Positions 46,194-56,258 are shown, numbered from the stretch's first letter. The stretch: 64,000 bases of DNA from Lysobacter sp. BMK333-48F3 (GCF_019733395.1 NZ_JAIHOO010000001.1:2604501-2668500), one strand, 5' to 3'. The notes: generated by a model from the letters alone, not told the origin. Program-made: numbers and translations.

Positions 46194-47894
46194 ATGCGGA
46201 CGAGTGCGTGGGAGCGGCATTGCTTACTCGCGTTGGCGCTGGCGGCAGGCGGCGCCGCCCCGGCGTATTCCCAGACCCGATTGCCGACCGGCAATCCCTT
46301 GCAAACCCTGCCCCAGGCGCCCGCGCCGCGCGCCGAACCGGCGGTGCGCACCACCGTGGCGCCGCAGCAGAACCCGGAAATGGAGGCCTTGCTGGCCTTG
46401 CAGCTCACCCCGAGCCGGTTCGACGTGTCCGGGGTCAAGTCGGTGCCGGCGGAGCAGGTCACCGCCTTGTTCAGTCCGCTCGCCGGCAAGACCATCACCG
46501 TCGCGCAACTGCTGACGGCCGCGCAATCCTGCAGCGATCTGTACCGCAAGCAAGGCTATGCGCTGTCGTTCTGCTACGTGCCGACCCAGGATTTCGCCGA
46601 CGGCGTGGTGCGGATCATCGCGGTCGAGGGATATGTCGCCCAACTGCGCCTGAGCGGCAAGCCGGGCAAGCTGGAGCGCAAGATCCGCGCGATCGCCCAG
46701 CGCATCCTCGACGACCGTCCGCTGCGCCAGGCGACTTTCGAGCGCTACACCCAGATTCTCGGTTTCCTGCCCGGGGCGACCCTGGGCATCAACGTGCCGG
46801 CGCCGACCACCACCGACGGCGCGACCACGCTGGAGCTGAATGTCGCCGCCAAGCGCTACGACGCGACCTGGGCGCTGGAGTTCAACCATCCCGGCACCCA
46901 GGGTCTGATCAGTCTCAGCCTCAATGCGCTGACCCCGCTGGCCGAGCAATGGACGCTGTCGGCGCTGTATCCGGACGGGCGCGGCGACGAGCGGTTCTAC
47001 GGCGCGGGCTATTCGCAGCTGTTCGGCAGCGACGGTTGGACCGGCCGCGCCGATGCCTCGCGCTATCGCGGCGAGCCGGCCACGCGCAGCCCGCTGCCGG
47101 CGTTCCTCGATCATCGGGTCGAACAGGACCGGCTGGCGCTGAGCGCGCGCTATCCGATCCTGCTGCGCACCGAGCGCTCGCTGTTCGTCGGCGCCGGGCT
47201 GTACGGCGCCAACCAGTCCGACATCTATCGCAACCTCGACAACGGCGTCTGGCTGGACCAGCGCTCGCGCACCCGGGTGGCGCAGGTGTCGCTGGACTAC
47301 GCCCAGGCCAAGAAGGACCGCGCCAGCCAGGTCAGCCTGGCGGTCGGCCGCGGCTTCGACGCCTGGGGCGCGCAATCGGCGGCCCTGACCAACCTGCCCG
47401 GGGTGCAGCTGCCGGCGCCCAGCGACGTGGCCTTCACCCGTTACAGCCTGGGCCTGGCGCACAGCCGCAGCTGGCAGGAGCAGCGCTACCTGGCGGTGCT
47501 GCGCGCGACCGGGCAGTACAGCCGCGACCGATTGCCTTCCTCGGAACAGATCAGCTTCGGCGCCTCGCGTTTCGCCCTGGCCTACGACCCCGGTGAAGCC
47601 ACCGGCGACAAGGGTTGGGGCGCATCGCTGGAGTTGAGCCGCAACTTCCGCCCGCAGGCGCGCTGGATGAAGTCGGTGGTGCCGTATCTGGTGGTGCAGC
47701 ACGCGCGGGTGTCGTCGAACGCGGGCACGCCGCCGATCGACGACCTGGGCTCGGTCGGCCTGGGCGTGCGGCTGTCGGACAACCGCCACTACAACGTCGA
47801 TTTCGCCTACGCCAAGCCGACCGCGGACCTGCCTTTGGAAACCGACGACCGCAAGCCGCGCTGGAACCTGACCTTCTCCTACCGGCTGCAGTGA
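46194..47894 (+). CDS. TpsB/ShlB/FhaC-family outer membrane transporter
   Basis: A 566-residue Omp85-superfamily protein. A signal peptide (LLALALAAGGAAPAYSQ) and Pro-rich linker precede POTRA-like domains: FDVSGVKSVPAEQVTALFSPLAGKTITVAQLLTAAQSC (residues ~82-119) and VRIIAVEGYVAQLRLSGKPGKLERKI (~143-168). The C-terminal 16-strand barrel ends LTFSYRLQ. TpsB proteins export large partners across the outer membrane. In the loop-6 region the usual VRGY/F motif is replaced: LPSSEQISFGASRFALAYDPGEATGDKGW (~446-474), keeping flanking LPSSEQ and GEA-GDKG. With the upstream lipoprotein as the only nearby candidate substrate this is an atypical two-partner system. ATG follows AACAGGGG. Confidence 0.85.
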   Translation: MRTSAWERHCLLALALAAGGAAPAYSQTRLPTGNPLQTLPQAPAPRAEPAVRTTVAPQQNPEMEALLALQLTPSRFDVSGVKSVPAEQVTALFSPLAGKTITVAQLLTAAQSCSDLYRKQGYALSFCYVPTQDFADGVVRIIAVEGYVAQLRLSGKPGKLERKIRAIAQRILDDRPLRQATFERYTQILGFLPGATLGINVPAPTTTDGATTLELNVAAKRYDATWALEFNHPGTQGLISLSLNALTPLAEQWTLSALYPDGRGDERFYGAGYSQLFGSDGWTGRADASRYRGEPATRSPLPAFLDHRVEQDRLALSARYPILLRTERSLFVGAGLYGANQSDIYRNLDNGVWLDQRSRTRVAQVSLDYAQAKKDRASQVSLAVGRGFDAWGAQSAALTNLPGVQLPAPSDVAFTRYSLGLAHSRSWQEQRYLAVLRATGQYSRDRLPSSEQISFGASRFALAYDPGEATGDKGWGASLELSRNFRPQARWMKSVVPYLVVQHARVSSNAGTPPIDDLGSVGLGVRLSDNRHYNVDFAYAKPTADLPLETDDRKPRWNLTFSYRLQ

Positions 47895-47903
47895 GACAGC
47901 GAA

Positions 47904-47945
47904 GGGACGCAGGGGGTTAAGCCCTGCTTAACCCCCTCCGTCCCT
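47904..47945. terminator. Bidirectional terminator between tpsB-like gene and recQ
   Basis: An 11-bp stem AGGGGGTTAAG/CTTAACCCCCT (47911-47937, CCCTG loop) is extended by an outer AGGGAC/GTCCCT pairing and followed by TTT. The two genes converge, so it should end both transcripts. Confidence 0.85.
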
Positions 47946-47951
47946 TTAGCC

Positions 47952-49769
<1,818 letters not shown>

Positions 49770-50030
49770 GCGCGCTAGTTTAACGGCTGCTCCGGCGGCG
49801 CCGGTCGGCGCAAGGCGCGCGGCGGGGTCGGAATCCGGCCCGATCCGGCGTCGGCGCAGGTTTCGGTTCAGGCTGGGGGCAGCGGATGGGCGCCGCGGCA
49901 GGGCCGGGCGAAGCTTCCAACAACGACGGGCACGGCCGGTTCGCGGCCGGTATGATGCGCGGCTGCCGGCCGGCGCGAGGCATAGCCGGGCCCGATGCGA
50001 TGGCGTCCGGGGGCGCTTGCGATGCAGGCG

Positions 50031-50056
50031 CCGGCGGCCGCGATCGCGGCCGCCGG
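50031..50056. repeat. Perfect 26-bp palindrome in the recQ-dps gap
   Basis: CCGGCGGCCGCGA is directly followed by its exact complement. It lies 38 nt past the dps stop (leftward) and could serve as its transcription end, though no T-run follows. The remaining 49770-50030 holds the expected recQ promoter region and nothing else recognisable. Confidence 0.45.
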
Positions 50057-50093
50057 CAATACGCTGCGCGGTTCCGTTACCGCGACGGCGGGA

Positions 50094-50660
50094 TTACTGC
50101 AGCAGCGAGCGCAGCATCCAGGCGTACTTCTCGTGGGTCTGCAGGCGCTGGGTCAGCAGGTCTTCGGTCGGCGCGTCGTCGACGTCGTCGGCCTGGTCGA
50201 GTACCTTGCGCGCGGTGCGGCACACGGCCTCGTTGCCGACCACCAGCTGGCGGACCATTTCGCGCCAGTCGGCGGCGTCGGTCAGGCCCGGTTCTTCCGG
50301 AATCGAGCTCAGGCGCACGAATTCGGCGTACGAGCCCGGCGCGTTGTAGCCCAGGGCGCGGATGCGCTCGGCGATCTCGTCCAGCGCGGTCCACTGCTCG
50401 GTGTACTGGGTTTCGAACATCACGTGCAGGCTGTTGAACATCGGCCCGGTCACGTTCCAGTGGAAGTTGTGGGTCTTCAGGTACAGGGTGTAGCTGTCGG
50501 CCAGGAAGCGCGACAGGCCTTCGGCGATCGTCTTGCGATCGGTCGCGGAGATCCCGATATCGATCGAAGGCGCGCCATCGCCCGGGGCCGGCGAGGGGGC
50601 GGGGTTGGCGGCCTTGGTTTTGCCGGATTTGGTCTTGTCGGACTTGGTGGACTTGGCCAT
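50094..50660 (-). CDS. dps: Dps-family DNA-binding ferritin
   Basis: A 188-residue ferritin-like protein. A Lys/Ser/Thr-rich amino-terminal tail (MAKSTKSDKTKSGKTKAANPAPSPAPG, ~30 residues) precedes the four-helix bundle and resembles DNA-contacting tails of Dps. Ferroxidase ligands are visible in LKTHNFHWNVTGPMFNSLHVMFETQYTEQWTALDEIAERIRALG (residues ~61-104). VGNEAVCRTARKVLDQADDVDDAPTEDLLTQRLQTHEKYAWMLRSLL completes helices 3-4. It stores iron, consumes peroxide and shields DNA in stress. It diverges from hrpA with a 134-nt gap containing a 9-bp-stem hairpin (50721-50746). Confidence 0.9.
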   Translation of the reverse strand: MAKSTKSDKTKSGKTKAANPAPSPAPGDGAPSIDIGISATDRKTIAEGLSRFLADSYTLYLKTHNFHWNVTGPMFNSLHVMFETQYTEQWTALDEIAERIRALGYNAPGSYAEFVRLSSIPEEPGLTDAADWREMVRQLVVGNEAVCRTARKVLDQADDVDDAPTEDLLTQRLQTHEKYAWMLRSLLQ

Positions 50661-50720
50661 GCGGGACTCCTGTTCCGATGCGGATGGGGTGGACGCTTGC
50701 CGGATATGGTGCCGGCATTA

Positions 50721-50746
50721 GCGGCGACAATAGGCGCTGTCGCCGC
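50721..50746. promoter_or_regulatory. Hairpin/dyad between dps and hrpA
   Basis: GCGGCGACA and TGTCGCCGC are exact complements around ATAGGCGC. The dyad lies 61 nt before the dps start and 49 nt before the hrpA start. It could be an operator for either gene; no regulator family match is claimed. Confidence 0.4.
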
Positions 50747-50794
50747 GGATGTGAAATGGTTTGTTTCTAGCGCTGCGATGCAGACGATCTATCG

Positions 50795-53700
50795 ATGAAT
50801 ACCGAGTCTTCCAAACAGTCTAGTCATGGCGATGCGAGCGCCGCGTTACGGCAGGCGCGGCGCGCGATCGACGGCGCGCTGAGCCGCGACCGCAGCCGCC
50901 TGCACGGGCTGTGGTCGCGCTGGAGCGGCAAGCCCGGCGATGCCGCCGCGCAGGCGGCGTTCGCCCAGGCCCTGGCCGCGTCGGTCGCGCAGCGGCAGGC
51001 GCGCGCGGCGGCGTTGCCGCAGGCGCCGGTCGACCCGTCGCTGCCGATCGCCACCCAGGCCGACACCATCGTCGAGCTGATCCGCAAGCATCCGGTGGTG
51101 GTGATCGCCGGCGAAACCGGTTCGGGCAAGACCACCCAGTTGCCGAAGCTGTGCCTGGCCGCGGGCCGCGGCGCAGCCGGCCTGATCGGCTGCACCCAGC
51201 CACGCCGGATCGCCGCGCGCGCGGTCGCGCGGCGCGTGGCCGAGGAGTTGAACACCCCGCTCGGCGGCGCGGTCGGCTACCAGGTGCGCTTCAACGAAAA
51301 CGTCGGCGAACGCACCGCGGTCAAGTTCATGACCGACGGCATCCTGCTGGCCGAAATCCAGTCCGACCGCTGGCTGTCGGCCTACGACACCATCCTGATC
51401 GACGAGGCGCACGAACGCAGCCTCAACATCGACTTCCTGCTCGGCTATCTGAAGCAACTGCTGAAAAAGCGTTCGGACCTGAAGGTCATCGTGACCTCGG
51501 CGACCATCGACACCGAGCGCTTCGCCGCCCACTTCGGCGGCGCGCCGGTGGTCAGCGTCGAGGGACGCGGCTATCCGGTGAACGTGCGCTATCGGCCTTT
51601 GGACGAAGTGGGACTCGGGACTCGTGACTCCGGACTCGAAGAGCCGCGACGCTCCGCTTCTGCGAATCCCGAATCCCGAGTCCCGAATCCCGCGCGCAGC
51701 GTCAACGACGGCATCGTCGCGGCCTGCGACGAAATCACCCGCGAGGATCCGCGCGGCGACGTGCTGGTGTTCCTGTCCGGCGAGCGCGAGATCCGCGACG
51801 CCCACCAGGCCCTGGAGCGGCGCAAGTACCGCGAGACCGAAGTGCTGCCGCTGTACGCGCGCTTGTCGGTGCGCGACCAGGACCGGGTGTTCAACCCCGG
51901 GCCGAAGCGGCGCATCGTGTTGGCGACCAACGTCGCCGAGACCTCGCTGACCGTGCCGCGGATCCGTTACGTGGTCGACCCCGGCCTGGCCCGGGTCAAG
52001 CGCTACAGCCCGCGCGGCAAGCTCGACCGGCTGCACATCGAGCCGGTCAGCCAGGCCAGCGCCGACCAGCGCAAGGGCCGTTGCGGCCGCATCAGCGAAG
52101 GCACTTGCTACCGCCTCTACAGCGAGGCCGATTTCGAATCGCGGCCGCGCTATACCGACCCGGAAATCCGCCGCGCCGCCCTGGCCGGGGTGATCCTGCG
52201 CATGCTTTCGCTGGGCCTGGGCCAGATCGAGGAATTCCCGTTCCTGGAACCGCCCGACGGCCGCGCCATCGCCGACGGCTGGCAGCAATTGAGCGAACTG
52301 GGGGCGGTCGACGAGCAGCGCAAGCTGACCGCGATCGGCCGCGCCATGGCGCGCCTGCCGGTCGACGTGAAGCTGGCGCGCATGCTGGTGGCCGCCGACC
52401 AGCACGGCTGCCTGCGCGAGATGATCGCGATCGCTTCGTTCCTCGGCATCCAGGACCCGCGCGAACGCCCGGCCGACCAGCGCGCCGCGGCCGACAACGC
52501 GCACGCGCTGTTCGCCGACCCGCGCTCGGAATTCGTCGGCATCCTCAAGCTGTGGCAGGCCTACCAGGTCGCGCACCAGGAACTGACCCAGTCCAAGCTG
52601 CGCGCCTGGTGCGACAAGCACTTCCTCGGCTTCCTGCGCATGCGCGAATGGCGCGAGCTGCATCGGCAGCTGAAACTGGTGTGCGAGGAGACGGGACTCG
52701 GGGTTCGGGACCCGGGACTCGCAGAAGCGGACCGTCGCAGCTCCTCGAGTCCCGAATCCCCAGTCCCGAGTCCCGAGGCATACGCCACTTTGCACCGCGC
52801 CCTGATCGCCGGCCTGCCGACCCAGATCGGTTTCCGCGGCGACAAGGGGCTGTACGACGGCCCGCGCGGACGCAAGTTCACCCTGTTCCCCGGTTCGCCG
52901 CTGGCCAAGAAGCCGCCGCCGTGGGTGCTGTCGGCGACCCTGCTCGATACCGAGCGGGTGTGGTCGATGACCAATGCCGCGATCGAGCCGGACTGGGCGA
53001 TCCAGGAATTGCCGCACCTGCTGTCGCGGCGCCACCACGACCCACGCTGGGCGCGCTCGCAGGGGCGGGTGGTCGGCAGCGAGCAGATCAGCCTGTTCGG
53101 CCTGGTGCTGGCGCCGAAGCGGCCGGTGCATTACGGCGCGCTGTATCCGGAAGAAAGCCGGGCGATCTTCGCCCGCGACGCTTTGGTCGCCGGCGAGATC
53201 AACACCCGCGCCGGCTTCCTGGCGCGCAACCTGGCGACGCTGGCCAAGGCGCGCGAAGAGGAAGCCAAGCAACGCCGCGCCGGCCTGGTGGTCGACGAGG
53301 AATGGATGGCGCAGTGGTACCTCGACCGGTTGCCGGCGCAGGCGCACAACGTGCAGGCGCTGGACGCCTGGTACGGCAAGCTGCCGGCGCAGGAGAAGGC
53401 GGCGCTGGAATGGTCGCTGGACGATCTGATGATCGGCGGCGAGAGCGAGGCCGCGCGCTTCCCGCCGTACCTGCAACTGGGCAATGCGCGGTTGGCGGTG
53501 CGCTACCGTTTCGAACCGGGCGCGGCCGACGACGGCATGACCCTGGCGGTGCCGCTGCACCTGCTCAACGCGCTCGACCCGTCCCAGCTGTCGTGGCTGG
53601 CGCCGGGCTTCGTCGCCGACAAGGCCGCGGCGCTGATCAAGTCGCTGCCGAAGATCCTGCGCCGCAATTTCGTCCCGGCGCCGGACTTCGCCAAGGCCTT

Positions 53701-54925
53701 CTACGAGGCCCATCCCAAGCCCGAGGCCGACGACCTGGCCGGGACGCTGGCGCGGTTCCTGCGCAAGCTCACCGGGGTGGAGGTGGCGGCGACGGATTTC
53801 GAGCCCGACACGATCGAAGCGCATCTGCGCATGAACCTGCGCCTGCTCGACGCGCCGGGCGGGCGCGGCAAGGGCGAGGGCGCGGTGCTGGCCGAATCGC
53901 GCGATCTGGACGAGTTGCGCGCGCGCTTCGGCGAGCGCGCCGCGCGCGCGTTCGCGGCGCGCGCCGCCGACGGTCTGGGCCAGCGCGGGCTGACCGTCTT
54001 CCCGGAGCAGGCGATACCGGTGTCGGTGCCGGGCGCGGCCGGAGTGCCGGCCTTCCCGGCCCTGCACGACGACGGCGACAGCGTGTCTCTGCGCGTGCAC
54101 GCCGAGCGCGACGCGGCGCAGCGCGCCCACCCCGACGGCGTGCGCCGGCTGCTGGCGCTGGGCCTGGGCGACAAGCTCAAACAGGCGCGCAAGCAACTGC
54201 CGGTGCAGCCCAAGACCGGCTTGTTGTATGCCGCGATCGAATCGGCCGCGCCGCGCCAGGAGCGCGCGTCGGCGACCCGCGACGCGCAGGCCAGTACGCC
54301 GCAAGGCCGCGCCGCGCAGGACCGGCCGCGCGACGGCGACCGGCTGCGCGAGGACCTGGTCGACGGCGCCCTGCAATCGCTGTTCGGCAGCGACGAGGAA
54401 CTGCTGGCGGTACGCGACGCGGCCGCGTTCGAAGCGCGCCGCGAAGCGGTGGCCAAGCGCCTGTTCGGCGAGGCGATGGAGCGGCTGAAGCAGGCCGAGG
54501 GCATCCTGACCGCGGTCGCCGAGGTGCGCGCACGGTTGGAATCGCCGTTGATGGGGTGGGCCAGCGGCAACCTCGACGACATGCGCGCGCAACTGGCGAC
54601 GCTGACCCCGCCGGGCTTCCTGCGCGCGGTGCCGACCTCGGTGTTGGCCGAGTACCCGCGCTATCTGAAGGCCTTGTCGGTGCGCAGCGAGCGCGCCCTG
54701 CGCGATCCGGTGCGCGACCAGGCGCGCATGCTCGAACTCAAGCCTTTCGTCGACGCCTACGCGCAGGCCGCGGCGCAGGGGCGCGAGAACGAGGCCGGCT
54801 GGCAGTCGCTGCGCTGGGACATCGAAGAACTGCGGGTGTCGCTGTTCGCCCAGGAACTGGGCGTGCGCGGCGGCGTCTCGCCGAAGAAGCTGGCGCAGCG
54901 GCTTGCGTCGCTGCGTTCAAGCTAG
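50795..54925 (+). CDS. hrpA: ATP-dependent RNA helicase HrpA (DEAH box)
   Basis: A 1376-residue DEAH/RHA helicase. Walker A AGETGSGKTTQLPKL (residues ~106-120), TQPRRIAARAVARRVAEEL (~133-151), DEAH box LIDEAHERSLNIDFLLGYL (~202-220), TSATIDTERF (~233), motif V/VI ATNVAETSLTVPRIRYVVD and QRKGRCGRISEGTCYRLY (~424-441). Helicase-associated/OB domains and the long HrpA C-terminal domain (from ~750) follow. E. coli HrpA has 1300 residues; part of the excess is two 27-residue in-frame insertions (273-299 and 634-660) made by a palindromic DNA repeat. It is involved in mRNA processing and ribosome rescue in other bacteria. Start: the first ATG, MNTESSKQSSHGDAS. Confidence 0.95.
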   Translation: MNTESSKQSSHGDASAALRQARRAIDGALSRDRSRLHGLWSRWSGKPGDAAAQAAFAQALAASVAQRQARAAALPQAPVDPSLPIATQADTIVELIRKHPVVVIAGETGSGKTTQLPKLCLAAGRGAAGLIGCTQPRRIAARAVARRVAEELNTPLGGAVGYQVRFNENVGERTAVKFMTDGILLAEIQSDRWLSAYDTILIDEAHERSLNIDFLLGYLKQLLKKRSDLKVIVTSATIDTERFAAHFGGAPVVSVEGRGYPVNVRYRPLDEVGLGTRDSGLEEPRRSASANPESRVPNPARSVNDGIVAACDEITREDPRGDVLVFLSGEREIRDAHQALERRKYRETEVLPLYARLSVRDQDRVFNPGPKRRIVLATNVAETSLTVPRIRYVVDPGLARVKRYSPRGKLDRLHIEPVSQASADQRKGRCGRISEGTCYRLYSEADFESRPRYTDPEIRRAALAGVILRMLSLGLGQIEEFPFLEPPDGRAIADGWQQLSELGAVDEQRKLTAIGRAMARLPVDVKLARMLVAADQHGCLREMIAIASFLGIQDPRERPADQRAAADNAHALFADPRSEFVGILKLWQAYQVAHQELTQSKLRAWCDKHFLGFLRMREWRELHRQLKLVCEETGLGVRDPGLAEADRRSSSSPESPVPSPEAYATLHRALIAGLPTQIGFRGDKGLYDGPRGRKFTLFPGSPLAKKPPPWVLSATLLDTERVWSMTNAAIEPDWAIQELPHLLSRRHHDPRWARSQGRVVGSEQISLFGLVLAPKRPVHYGALYPEESRAIFARDALVAGEINTRAGFLARNLATLAKAREEEAKQRRAGLVVDEEWMAQWYLDRLPAQAHNVQALDAWYGKLPAQEKAALEWSLDDLMIGGESEAARFPPYLQLGNARLAVRYRFEPGAADDGMTLAVPLHLLNALDPSQLSWLAPGFVADKAAALIKSLPKILRRNFVPAPDFAKAFYEAHPKPEADDLAGTLARFLRKLTGVEVAATDFEPDTIEAHLRMNLRLLDAPGGRGKGEGAVLAESRDLDELRARFGERAARAFAARAADGLGQRGLTVFPEQAIPVSVPGAAGVPAFPALHDDGDSVSLRVHAERDAAQRAHPDGVRRLLALGLGDKLKQARKQLPVQPKTGLLYAAIESAAPRQERASATRDAQASTPQGRAAQDRPRDGDRLREDLVDGALQSLFGSDEELLAVRDAAAFEARREAVAKRLFGEAMERLKQAEGILTAVAEVRARLESPLMGWASGNLDDMRAQLATLTPPGFLRAVPTSVLAEYPRYLKALSVRSERALRDPVRDQARMLELKPFVDAYAQAAAQGRENEAGWQSLRWDIEELRVSLFAQELGVRGGVSPKKLAQRLASLRSS
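51611..51691 (+). repeat. In-frame palindromic element in hrpA, copy 1
   Basis: An 81-bp element whose arms are GGACTCGGGACTC-like on the left and CCCGAATCCCGAGTCCC-like on the right, around a ~27-bp core. It adds 27 residues (GLGTRDSGLEEPRRSASANP plus ESRVPNP) at the surface linker between the two RecA domains of HrpA, without breaking the frame. Confidence 0.88.
52694..52774 (-). repeat. In-frame palindromic element in hrpA, copy 2 (inverted)
   Basis: An 81-bp element of exactly the same length as copy 1. Its reverse complement aligns with copy 1 through the core (shared TCCGCTTCTGCGA and GCGACG), so it is inserted in the opposite orientation. It encodes GLGVRDPGLAEADRRSSSSP plus ESPVPSP in frame, in a variable loop before AYATLHRALIAGL. 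Confidence 0.88.
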
Positions 54926-55137
54926 GGATTGGGATTGGGATTGGGATTGGGGCCTTTTGTAGGAGCGGCGTAAGCCGCGACAACCGCAGCGACATATGCA
55001 AGCGCGGTGGCCGAAGCCCGGACGCTCCGGCCTTCGGCCACCGGCGTGGTATCGCACCGCTGCGGCGGTCGCGGCTCACGCCGCTCCTACACGAGCCGTA
55101 CGATTCCCTACTCCCTATTCCCTATTCCCGTCCCGAA
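54926..55137. repeat. Nested foldback repeat between hrpA and the exported paralogues
   Basis: Three inverted layers are visible. The outermost is GGGATTG units (54925-54951) facing CCCTATT units (55104-55131). The middle layer is a GTAGGAGCGGCG-type unit (54959-54981) facing its reverse complement (55068-55090). The inner layer is a near-perfect 16-bp stem beginning GGTGGCCGAAG (55006-55042). The two neighbouring genes converge, so it can act as a two-way transcription end. Confidence 0.85.
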
Positions 55138-55617
55138 TCAATCCAGCCGCTTGACCTTGGCCTTCGGGATCTGGCCTTCGACTTCCAGGTACCAGGCGCC
55201 CATCATGCCGGGGCGGATGGTGACCTTGGGCGCGCTGACCGGCTTGCCGATGTACAGCGAGCCTTCGATCACCCGCCAGCGCTGGCCGTTCTCGAGCTGG
55301 ATCACGTCGCCGTTGGCGAAGCCGCGGAAGTCGCCCTTGACGGTCGAGCTGACCGGGTCGGCCTTGACCTTGGAGAACGGGTCGTTGCGTTCGGCCAGCA
55401 CTTCGCGCTTGGCTTCGGCGACGACCGCGGTGCGCTCCTGGCTCAGCAACTGGTTGAGCAGGGCCAACTGCTCGGCCGACAGGCCGTCCAGGCCGGTGGC
55501 CTTCATCTGCTCGGCGCTGAAACGCTGTTCGACCGGGACGTACTGACGTTCGGCACCGACCGCGCCGGCGGAAACGGCGAGCAGGACGGCAAGGCTCAAC
55601 GAGGACAGCGCACGCAT
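55138..55617 (-). CDS. Exported protein of unknown function, paralogue A
   Basis: A 159-residue protein with a signal peptide (MRALSSLSLAVLLAVSAGAVGAE, cleavage after ~22). The mature part starts with a helical element FSAEQMKATGLDGLSAEQLALLNQLLSQE (residues ~33-61), then a charged linker, and a beta-rich C-terminal half (GFANGDVIQLENGQRWRVIEGSLYIGKP ... PGMMGAWYLEVEGQIPKAKVKRLD). The last ~60 residues may form a small SH3-like barrel; that is inference. It is homologous to the next gene upstream along its length. I do not recognise the family. The two genes are 42 nt apart and transcribed leftward together. Confidence 0.75.
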   Translation of the reverse strand: MRALSSLSLAVLLAVSAGAVGAERQYVPVEQRFSAEQMKATGLDGLSAEQLALLNQLLSQERTAVVAEAKREVLAERNDPFSKVKADPVSSTVKGDFRGFANGDVIQLENGQRWRVIEGSLYIGKPVSAPKVTIRPGMMGAWYLEVEGQIPKAKVKRLD

Positions 55618-55659
55618 GGGAAGACTCCAGAAGACGGGCGGAAGGAAAGCGTTGCGGAC

Positions 55660-56181
55660 TTACTTGGTGCGGGTGACCTTGGCGCGGGTGTTGTAACCCT
55701 GCACCGCCAGGTACCAGGCGTTGCCGATCAGGCTCGGGGTGATGCGCACCTGCGGCGAATCCAGCTTGACCCCGGGCAGGTTGGCGTTGTCGTCCTGGCG
55801 CCATTCCTGGCCGTTGTCGAGCACATAGGTCTGGCCGCGTTCGAAGCCGGCGAAGGCGCCGGTCATGCGCGCTTCGATCGGCTCCCTGGAGCCCGAGCCG
55901 AGGAAGCCGCGGTTCTCGTGCTTGACCTGCTCGCGGGTCTCTTCCTTGGCCTTGACCACGGCCTTGCTGGTTTCGCTGTCGAGGGTGCGGTTGAGCCAGG
56001 CGTTCAGGTTGGCCAGCTGTTCCGGGCTGAGCCGGTCCAGGCCGGCGGCCTTGAATTGTTCGGCGCTCATCTGCTGCTCGATCTTGGCCTGCGCGAACGC
56101 GGCCGGCGCGGCCAGCGCCAGGGCCGCGGCGATGCAGGCGGCGAGCAGCGGGCGCGTCAGGGCGGAGTGAATCGCGGACAT
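55660..56181 (-). CDS. Exported protein of unknown function, paralogue B
   Basis: A 173-residue protein with signal peptide (LLAACIAAALALAAPAAFAQ). The mature region repeats the paralogue A plan: MSAEQFKAAGLDRLSPEQLANLNAWLNRTLDSE (residues ~39-71), a charged Lys/Glu linker, then GFERGQTYVLDNGQEWRQDDNANLP ... VRITPSLIGNAWYLAVQGYNTRAKVTRTK. Shared blocks are the SAEQ-KA-GLD-LS-EQLA-LN helix pair, NGQ-W-R and the closing WYL-V-G-AKV. It is probably periplasmic; no catalytic motif is visible. It diverges from relA with a 77-nt gap. Confidence 0.75.
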   Translation of the reverse strand: MSAIHSALTRPLLAACIAAALALAAPAAFAQAKIEQQMSAEQFKAAGLDRLSPEQLANLNAWLNRTLDSETSKAVVKAKEETREQVKHENRGFLGSGSREPIEARMTGAFAGFERGQTYVLDNGQEWRQDDNANLPGVKLDSPQVRITPSLIGNAWYLAVQGYNTRAKVTRTK

Positions 56182-56258
56182 CTGTGCTGTTCCTCGGGAC
56201 GGATGCTCGCTAGTGTAGTCGCTGGTCCCCCTGGCTTCGCACCCGAGCCGCTCCCGTT

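Noticed and set aside
51611..52774. Inteins or introns in hrpA
   Set aside because: The insertions are only 27 residues, have no splicing motifs, and keep the frame.
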